Source: Acanthosoma haemorrhoidale
Taxonomy: Eukaryota > Arthropoda > Insecta > Hemiptera > Acanthosomatidae
NCBI GenBank assembly: GCA_930367205.1
Contig: OV884009.1
Span: forward strand, 39,007,841 to 39,071,840
Length of the DNA stretch: 64,000 bases
Direction of reading: 5' to 3'
A program made the translations under genes and the position numbers. The stretch's first letter is position 1; every line of letters begins with the position of its first letter. Under the pieces are notes generated by a model. That model was not told where the DNA came from, did no database searches, and saw only the letters and a program-made list of their open reading frames with translations. Of this stretch, positions 56,275 through 64,000 are shown piece after piece.

Positions 56275-57282
56275 ACGGAAGTTATTGAGAAATTCAGTCA
56301 AGAAGGATAAACCTCACAATCAAAGGCTTCATTACGGCATCTAAAACTATTTAATAGCAGCTTTAATGTGTTTTTGTAATTATATTTTACTAAATTACTA
56401 CATATTCATAATCAGAACAACTTAATATAATAATGTACTTAATAAAACCCTTGTGAATGGGTGAGAAATGAGATCATTGTATTTCAAGTGGTCACGCTAC
56501 ACTAGCAGTGGTCATCGCGGCCCGCTTCTGGGACGTAAACAAGTTTCAAAGATTAGTTTTACAAAGCTGCAGCTCCTTATTCTACTTTTATAACTACTAG
56601 TTATACAAAATGGTAGCTTGGGTTAGTAGTAGTGAATATGAGGGGGAGGGGGGTCAACACACAAGGGGAGGGGGTCTATGATTTCTTGACCACGAAAGTA
56701 TGACAATGCTTTGAAACCTACCAACGGGAAAAATAATTGGTGACCACTAGTTTAATGTATAATTCTTGGAACATAAAACATTTAACATTAAAGTTTTGAT
56801 TAAGATACGATAACAATGTTTACTCGAATATGTTTACATTTAATTTTGCGTTAGTATTTTTAATACCTCCTCAATACGGAAACATAGAATCTTCGAATCA
56901 TAAGTGGCTTCTGGAATATGAGAAAACTTAAAAGTCAGAAACGAGCGGCACGATTAAAGAAACAGGGCCGAATTTTAAACGTTTAATATTTTTTTGGACA
57001 TATCGTTTTATAATTAAAACGTGTAAAGCTTACCCGGGGTATCGTTAGGTATAACTTTTAAATTTCAGTTCAGTTTGTTTTTACGGCAGCTAACCTAAGA
57101 CAGACCATCAGAAGATTTTCTCTAGTGGCAAAAATTTACTAAATCAATAATAAACTAAATTGTATTTTTGTAAATATATTCAAACGAAATTAAGGCGGTT
57201 GGAAGTGAAAAACAATTTGGGAATTTTAGGTTTTTGAATCAAAAACATGCGAAAATATTTTTAATTTTATGTTTACAATGTT
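56275..57282. other. Intergenic, nothing recognised
   Basis: AT-rich with two G-runs near 56640-56670. No gene supported. Confidence 0.4.
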
Positions 57283-57561
57283 TTGTTCGAAGATTGTCAA
57301 AAAGGAAAGGCTACCAGTATACAGGAAACAAACCGTTTAAAAAATAAAACTCTCTGGGAGAAACACGATCATAGTGGAGTGCCCGATGAATATTTGATGA
57401 TGGAAAAGGATCCTTCTGTCTGCGAATCAGAGGCGCTCTTACAGAAAAGGACCAACAACTTTTATGCGATTGTGTTTAATACGAATGCAACTTTATTAAT
57501 TGGATCGGAGACCATGACAATTCTTGGCGTCTTCAACGTAGAACTCGCAACAACCTCATAG
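57283..57561 (+). CDS. Possible exon, 92 codons, unknown product
   Basis: The frame has a more protein-like composition than neighbouring frames (mixed charged residues such as NRLKNKTLWEKHDHSG and DEYLMMEKDP) and lower AT. It has no ATG at its start; the open region begins at TTG. An acceptor-like AG at 57290-57292 and a weak GTAGAA donor at 57536 could bound an exon. The product is not recognised. It may be a host exon, element debris or chance. Confidence 0.25.
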   Translation: MFEDCQKGKATSIQETNRLKNKTLWEKHDHSGVPDEYLMMEKDPSVCESEALLQKRTNNFYAIVFNTNATLLIGSETMTILGVFNVELATTS

Positions 57562-57840
57562 AGGCGATCACGCCAAGATGTCAAATTTCACTATACTGTT
57601 TACAGATCATTAAACATTTTATTCTAACAAATTATAGTCCAATAGCTTAAGCTATTCATAATGCCACTTGCCCTGCCTGGCAGATAGGAGGGACTGGGGT
57701 GCCACCTGCACCCTGACGCCCACAGAGGGGCACTTGTTCCTGGAATCGTGCTCACTCGGATATATAAGATTTATAATTGCAGTGTTTAAAAGTAAAAAAA
57801 AACACAAAAGGCATTTCTTTTCAAGTATTGTACAATAATA
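57562..57840. other. Intergenic, short GC-richer patch
   Basis: 57660-57760 is GC-richer than its surroundings, with no recognised content. Confidence 0.4.
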
Positions 57841-57980
57841 ATAAAGGTCTCCGGGCTGTTTGTAAATACTGTACAAATGAGTGAGTGCATGAAAATTGTA
57901 AATATGGTATGGATGAAAACATTTATTACAATTACTTATTGCCCAATAAGCAGATTGTAATTTTACCACAATAAAGTTTT
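57841..57980 (+). mobile_element. LINE A tail-only copy (A13)
   Basis: GGTCTCCGGGCTGTTTGTAA, GTGAGTGCATGAAAATTG, TTGCCCAATAAGCAG and CACAATAAAG. The stem-loop has lost one G. The poly(A) is replaced by T-rich DNA. Confidence 0.8.
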
Positions 57981-58419
57981 TTTTATCTAAAGAAAAGGTT
58001 AAAATAGTTAAAAAATTGCTGTTGGAAAACCAAAATAAAAAAAAACAATATATATATGTGGGCATCAATGACTTTTGTTGTTGACATGCCCTAAAACAAA
58101 AAATTAAATAAATAATTTATACTATTTTTAAAATTATTATTTTTATTTGTTCTTACAATCCATGCCCACGTAGTATTAAATGTTTGAATTTTCCCATGAA
58201 TGCAGGATTTTCTTACGTTATTTCATGATGAAATATTTTATCTAGTAATTATTCATTCTTATTATTATTTATTGTTACTAAGGCACCTTTTTTTTTTTTG
58301 TAGAATGCACATTGATTGATACTGTATGAGTTATTTAAAATGGCCCTGTCCTCAGAATAATATATTCTAACCTTTACTCTGAGAACTTTGACTCAAAGGT
58401 TATGAATAAATAACTTAAT

Positions 58420-58803
58420 TTGTTAGCAAACTACTCTTTAATACTTCGTAGTATTCACCCTCATGAATTGGTCGAACTAATGCACGAATTCGTAAAATAT
58501 CGCCATATTTTAACAAAAAACCAATATGCTGTACAAATACTATGCTCATGCTACTCATCTCTAATTTACAAAATGGAAGGAACACGGTCAAAAACGTTTA
58601 TTTTGGCAAATCACACTTATGAGTTGCTTTTAACGTCCATATTTGAAAAGCTGACTTTCCTCCAGATATTATCAACTTTAAGTATATCCTTGTTAGTTCT
58701 CATAGCCAGGAGAAACAAAAACGACAATGATGAAGAGATAAAAACTCAGTTAGACCACATCATTATGAGAGGAATAATTACCCGTCCAACTTTCTTTGTG
58801 TGA
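58420..58803 (+). CDS. Orphan ORF, 127 codons, doubtful
   Basis: The frame contains LRSIHPHELVELMHEFVKYR and a hydrophobic run LTFLQILSTLSISLLVLIA, and ends in a charged stretch RRNKNDNDEEIKTQLD. It could be a small membrane-associated protein or part of a decayed element. I do not recognise it. The start codon is TTG, not ATG, so it may be an exon or chance. Confidence 0.25.
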   Translation: MLANYSLILRSIHPHELVELMHEFVKYRHILTKNQYAVQILCSCYSSLIYKMEGTRSKTFILANHTYELLLTSIFEKLTFLQILSTLSISLLVLIARRNKNDNDEEIKTQLDHIIMRGIITRPTFFV

Positions 58804-60234
58804 TAACACCAGCTGTAATTACCGAATGCTATAAGGAAAAAATAAATAATTTCATATCACTATTCAACTGGGTGTATGGTCACAGCGACCTAATATTAGG
58901 CGATAAGTTGTGTTTTCTGCTTGATACGTTAATCTGATGGAGTAGTGAAAAAAAAAATCAAATAATATTTTATCTTATGCAATGTCGGATATTATTTCTC
59001 ACATCATTTTCAAAAATTTAATGTAGATTTAGAAGTTTCTAATAGCACTGATTTTTTCAGAATGCTCTACACATACACACTCGCTTATATTTGTTTACGC
59101 CTTTATGAGACCCTTTTACAGAGAGCACTTAGACTGATCAGCGTCGGTCCTTGGAAATGGGTACGTAGGCACAAATGGTATGAGCACCTGGCCATAAAAC
59201 CCAAGATCATAGCCGGGGCTCTCATTTTTAATTCAGCTTCCTTTAGATGGCACCATTTTTGTTATATGGTGAAAATGTATAGAAATGAGCACCCTCTGTG
59301 TACTTATTTGGATGGTCAACTCTCTCACACCCCATAAGATTGATCTCACCAACCCGCCGGTTGGTGCTCCCAATCAGGGCGCAACCTGGGTAACTTGACA
59401 ATCAATCGAATGGGTTTGCAAATTACGGATGATTTATGGCGACAAACAGGAACCTGGCCCCCTAAAAAATCATATATTGACGAACTTGTGACTAAAAATA
59501 TTAACAATACTACAAATACAATTATTTAACATGATATTAACTTATCAGCGATGGATTTAACACGTTATGTAGCAATAAGAGAATTCTCAATTCTTCAAAT
59601 TTGCTCCTATACAAGTAGTTATTTAGTTTGTAAGCTTCTATTTTTAATTATGGATTAAATTAATCCTTAATGGATAATTAAGGACACAGTTATGACGATA
59701 ACTCACCAAAAAATCGTAATTACTTTAGGTGATCCTAGTATTAAAGAACGAGGGTCTCAAAAACAATGTCAAACGTTGCTGTCATGTCTTTCACTTTTAA
59801 GATAAACAATACAGATTATTGAAATTGAACTGTTTTGACATATTTGGGTTTTTCGCTTTTTAGATATCATAAGTGCTACTGTATTTTCTGTGTTACCCAA
59901 AACTACTGATCTTCCAATTAGGAACAGGGAAGCTGAATGGTTGGACACTCCTGACTCCTTTTAAACGCAATATGTTCGTTTTTTTCAAACTGTAGTTTTC
60001 TAATTGTCATGTTAGGTTAGAGAAGCATTTCTTGTCCAGTAGTTTTCCCACAATCCACTGCTAATACGATAATTTTAGATAAGTTACTGACTGTATTTCT
60101 TTTGGCAACGTTGAATAGCTTAAAAATATATTATCCGATTATTTAATTTTATGCGACGTTAAGTAAAATACCATTAAAGAAAAAGGTAATACAATGCCCG
60201 AGGAGGACTTATAACAGAATAGAATATGCCATCG
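58804..60234. other. Intergenic, one unassigned frame
   Basis: A 91-codon frame at 59062-59337 (RALRLISVGPWKWVRRHKWY) has Arg/Trp-rich, element-like composition but no firm match. The rest is AT-rich. Confidence 0.35.
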
Positions 60235-60390
60235 CTGGGAGTTATTCAAGAGTGAAGTAGGCTTAAGCAGGCTTACTCGCTGAGCCCCCTTTTGTTTTTA
60301 ATGTTTACTAATGACCTGAGACGTACCCCGATGGATCAGGGTACGTCGCTGCAGCGTCTAGTTAAACCGTCATGACTCCCCACGCCAAGT
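60235..60390 (+). pseudogene. LINE RT motif fragment
   Basis: GVIQE, a stop, then KQAYSLSPLLFLMFTNDL matches the RT block G.RQGCPLSPLLFNLYINDL found just before the catalytic DD. Only about 50 codons remain and the family is not determined. Confidence 0.6.
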
Positions 60391-61119
60391 GTTGCTACGA
60401 AAAATACTTAAAATTTCAATAGTTTTATAGTAATAAGTTGTTCAAGATAGACAGATAAGAAAACTTTATTCACAATTTAATTTACAATTCAACTTGTTAT
60501 TATATGTTTCGGCATCCTTCCCATGTTAATGCATTGGCTATGATATAATGGTATATATATTAAGATGTCCTGGATTTTTGATTTTCCAAAATTTACGACT
60601 TGTACTTTGATTTGACTTTTGATTAATTTAAAATTCCGAACTCGTGACATTTGGCCAATGAGAGTGGGCCTGGTTAGGTCAATTGAGTGAAGGACGCACT
60701 CCCGTTTATAGTTATCGGCTATTTTAAAATTATTGAACAACAATTATACTAAGAAATAAAAAAAATGTCCACTAATAACATATTGGTGGTGGCCACTTCA
60801 AGAAAAATCACTGTAATTGAAGAATCACAGGGCATACCGATGAGCAGAAGAAAAAAAGGATACGAGGATTACAATACACAAATTATTTTTAAACAGTAGG
60901 AAACATAAAATAAAAACCTACTCAACAAATCAGTTTTTTTTAGTACATAAAGGATATTTAACCTATTTCGAACTTGGATTTTGCAATTAATACTCTATAT
61001 GCAACAGAAAACTTTGAATTTAGCAACAGATGTTTTGTTCTTTTATGAGTGTATCTTATAAGAGAATTTTCGCTCTAGTTACCGATCTTCCGTATAAATG
61101 AATTTTTGGAGGCTTATAG
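60391..61119. other. Intergenic, nothing certain
   Basis: An 84-codon minus frame (60489-60743) includes LTRPTLIGQMSRVRNFKLIK and could be element debris. It is unassigned. Confidence 0.35.
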
Positions 61120-61320
61120 TTTTGTCAGTTAGAGAACGATAAACTCTTGAATTGTGGGAAGTTGCAAGTCATTAAGCACAGTGGTTATTATTGTGTAGTG
61201 AGGGTGGCTATTGACAATACGCGTTTCTAGGTTTTGGATTCTTTCTAGCCTGCTGTAGTTGTTTTGCAAGTGGAGATCCATACTCGTGAATATGAGCAGG
61301 GCTCGGATCTACAGTTCTTT
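61120..61320 (-). pseudogene. Probable LINE ORF2 C-terminal fragment
   Basis: The minus strand reads LHLQNNYSRLERIQNLETRI and, later, LNDLQLPTIQEFIVL, then a stop. This resembles the LINE C-terminal pattern IKRIQ..VLR then LH.DL.IP...E.I. It is short and partial. Confidence 0.45.
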
Positions 61321-62029
61321 ATTTTTCAATGTATAGATCATAAAAATTAATAAAACAAACACGAAAACATCTTAAACCATAATGTTAACAAATAACAAAA
61401 TAACAATAATATTTATTTGTTAAGAGATACAATCAAATATTTATCCAGGTTTTCCTAAAATGAAAACTTCTTCTTAATGAAAATCTCAAATTGAAAATTT
61501 AGAACTAAAATTATTAAGAATTAAAAGTTCACCTATCCTCAAACAACTGTGGCTACTGAATGAAGGGTCGACTTCTGCCGACGTGGGCCTTCGTGTGAAA
61601 ACGAGGCTATTTCATTCAGTGAAAATGTACCGCACATAATATGAACAGAGAATAAACTGAACAATAAAATTAATCTTACCGTTTTATCACAAAAGTAACA
61701 ATAAATGTTATTGTATGGATGTATTGCGAATATATTTTCTTCTTTACCAATCCGCATCTATAAGAAAAATTTTCGTGAGTAACTGACTTTCAGACTGATT
61801 CTCAGCAATTAGTACTGTTCAATACAAAAAAATAGTCACAAAAGACAAAAACTGACTGACAGTGGGAGAATATCCGGTGGTTTAGTGATGGGGTAAGGTC
61901 CCATTGTTGTATTATTCTTTCTATCAATGAAGTAATAGTTGACTCCCCACGCAAAACGCAAGGTTCACTCATGTTTTTTAAAATTTGAATCAAATGGATT
62001 TTATTCAGCGTAAAAGTAGATATAATAAT

Positions 62030-62118
62030 TCAATCAAAGGTATGAATGTGAACATTGATCACAGTTAATTATTGTCCGATAAAAGGCAGATTGTAATTTT
62101 ATTGCTATAAAGATTGTT
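62030..62118 (+). mobile_element. LINE A tail-only copy (A14)
   Basis: GGTATGAATGTGAACATTG, TTGTCCGATAAAAGGCAG, TTGTAATTTTATTGC and CTATAAAG. The poly(A) signal is changed from AATAAA to TATAAA. Confidence 0.78.
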
Positions 62119-63564
62119 GAATTTTTAAATTTAATATTAAGATAATAGTTCATTTATAGGTAAGGAGAACATCACCGAGAGATGTGGCCAATTAGAAAGA
62201 TTCGTGCGTGTCCTAAATTTTCCTTGCCTTTTGTTTCTTTTCCTATTCCTAATGTTCCGTCAAGAAGCCAAACCATCTCAAGAAAGAACCAATCCAAATC
62301 CGGTGGAGTATGCAAATTTTTGTTTTGTTGGTTTGAGGGGATGGTATAAATATTTTCGGGACTTGATTATTGAAAACCGATTGGCAGGAACCGATATTGT
62401 AAAATTTATTTTCTATTTTTAAATGACAACTAATTATAGCCCATTTGCTTGAGCAGCTTAGAATAATAAGAGTAAGTAAATAAACAACATTTGGCTACAC
62501 TTCAATTTCAATAAATAAGAAAACAAACTAGTAAATTTGTTAAACCATATTGGTCACTGAAAATTGCCAAAAATGATGCAAATAAAAATTTTTGATTAAC
62601 TGAAATAGTGACGAAAAAAAAATGATATTGGCAAGAAAGACATTGAATTTGTGACTTCTACTGTTGTTCCGAAAACGTTAACTTTTCGAATTCTTTTAGG
62701 GAATTACTGCCTGTAACGTTTTTTTGAACCATGTGGAACAGATACTTTTTGTTCACATTTTATTTTTTAACTTCTTCTTATTTTATTTTATCTTTCCTAA
62801 TTAGCACGGGAAAAACGGGAAACATTTCAATTTCCCCTTTGCCTGACATTGACTGTCAATTACGGTAGCGTGACATTGCCAAACGAGTTGGTCATTAAAA
62901 CCTGGTTGTTTCTATACGCTCGTGTGAATACACAGATAGATGGAATTATTAAAACGTGTCAATTATTTATTATTATAATGTACTACATGATGTTAATTAC
63001 TTCACTTTCATGTAGTTACTGACAATTTTGTTTCGCCTGTCTGAAAGTATGTAAGCATGCAATACTTGCATGTACCTGCTCTATGTAAAATATTGCTCTT
63101 TACATACATCGTTTATTTCCTCTCAGTGAAGTATTTTTGCCGTTCATAACGAGTAATTGAACACGAAGAGTTTATCAATTTCGGTTGGGATTTTCTGCTA
63201 TAGGTGTCATGACAATAAAAGATTCAACCAATCAGAAATTTCAAAGCGACAGCTCATAACACCAGCAAATATGCTAGTTTTTCATTTGTCAAATTGCAGC
63301 AACGGGAAATATGAAAAAAAAACATTCAGCTTCAAATTCCTCGTTGTCGTTGTCTATTAAAGCGTCATCATTCGTTGTTTCTGTTGAGGTAATAGATTAT
63401 GAGACAAAAAATGGTTAAAAAATAGGTATTTTCATGAATAAACCGTTTAAACAAAAATGTTGAGAATTTCCGTTAAGAATTAACTAGCTATATCCTTAGC
63501 CATCAACTCCACGGGGAAAAAAAAGTTAACATTTATAGGAAATTTTCTTTTCTTTAATTGTGTA
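62119..63564. other. Intergenic, one short frame with a signal-like start
   Basis: A 72-codon frame at 62204-62422 begins MRVLNFPCLLFLFLFLMF, like a signal peptide, followed by a polar stretch. Hydrophobic starts are common by chance in T-rich DNA, so I do not call it a gene. Nothing else is recognised. Confidence 0.35.
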
Positions 63565-63975
63565 TAACAGCTCAAGCTTTTGACAGGGTTTGGCACGCAG
63601 GTTTGCTTTACAACCTCAAAAGATATTTACCACAGGCCGTTTTCCTAATCCTACACTCCTACCTTCCAAACTACTTCTTCCAAGACCGCTGTGGTTTTGA
63701 ATATTCAAAGTACTATCACATAAAAGCAGGAGTTCCACGGGGCAGTGTCATGGGTCCCATCCTCTATAAGCTGTACACCGCTGATGTCCCCTCTACTTCC
63801 AATACCTTCTTGGCAACGTATGCAGATGAGACTGCAGTCCTGTCATCCACCCAGACCCCAGTAAAGGATCCCATAACCTTCATGAGATTGCGTATTGGTG
63901 CAACCAATGGCAGATCAAAGATATTAAGCAAAATCTTCTGCCGCAAGTCCTGTTTATTAGATATTCTTTAATATG
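63565..63975 (+). pseudogene. LINE A RT core fragment (A15)
   Basis: AQAFDRVWHAGLLYNLKRYL (from 63570), AGVPRGSVMGPILYKLYTAD (from 63727) and FLATYADETAVLSS (from 63811) match RT of the intact LINE. The catalytic FADD has become YADE and GVPQGSVLGP has become GVPRGSVMGP. A frameshift follows at about 63860 and alignment ends at CRKSCLL. No 3' UTR is attached; the left edge begins inside RT, so this is an internal piece. Confidence 0.88.
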
Positions 63976-64000
63976 TGGTACATTCTTGTAATATTGTTGT

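Noticed and set aside
59062..59337. LINE C-terminal fragment
   Set aside because: The composition is suggestive but no diagnostic motif is present.
1..64000. CRISPR arrays, bacterial operons, riboswitches, rRNA genes
   Set aside because: None is seen, and the window is clearly eukaryotic.

Overview
This looks like eukaryotic, AT-rich, repeat-dominated DNA, almost certainly from an arthropod (insect or crustacean; I cannot resolve it further). The evidence is the mix of element families: Jockey-clade LINEs with an ORF1 gag and an endonuclease-RT ORF2, a Ty3/gypsy element with errantivirus-like LTR ends and TATATA target preference, and Tc1 and mariner relatives. No host protein-coding gene can be asserted. 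Almost every recognisable coding stretch belongs to a transposable element, usually broken. A 500-N placeholder gap lies at 36354-36853.

Layout. 1-2408: 3' part of a gypsy element (RNase H, integrase, 180-bp 3' LTR). 2449-2494: a palindrome. 2510-5277: a Jockey-type LINE (family A) whose RT has been deleted and whose gag is fused in frame to endonuclease. 5.3-14.1 kb: mostly AT-rich DNA with truncated LINE pieces of family A and of a second family (E). 14111-14995: a mariner-like deletion derivative. 17.3-18.65 kb: a Tc1-like relic carrying a nested LINE tail. 21-22.6 kb: gypsy debris, a GC-richer LTR-like block (family D) and a 59-bp tandem array. 24.7-30.3 kb: LINE A fragments on both strands plus a TIR repeat. 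37.1-38.77 kb: a second gypsy copy with a broken integrase, a short retroposon insert and a 189-bp LTR. 40-41 kb: an RTE-like RT relic and tails of families E and A. 41.2-48.25 kb: a three-level nest, in which a gypsy LTR was split by a solo LTR (family C), itself split by an essentially intact 4.7-kb Jockey LINE. 48.3-64 kb: dispersed tails, tRNA-like pieces, a promoter-like block near 53.4 kb, orphan ORFs and RT fragments.

How things work together. The intact LINE (43366-48057, minus strand) has both proteins needed for target-primed retrotransposition, a poly(A) tail and a clear 11-bp target-site duplication. It is the likely source type for the many 3'-end fragments. Its ORF1 and ORF2 are in one frame separated by a single TAA, and ORF2 has no AUG near its start. 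Its 5' UTR, like that of the dead copy at 2510-5277, carries tRNA-like A and B boxes at the same spacing. These points, the hairpin-headed retroposons of family E, and the datable nest are the most interesting observations.
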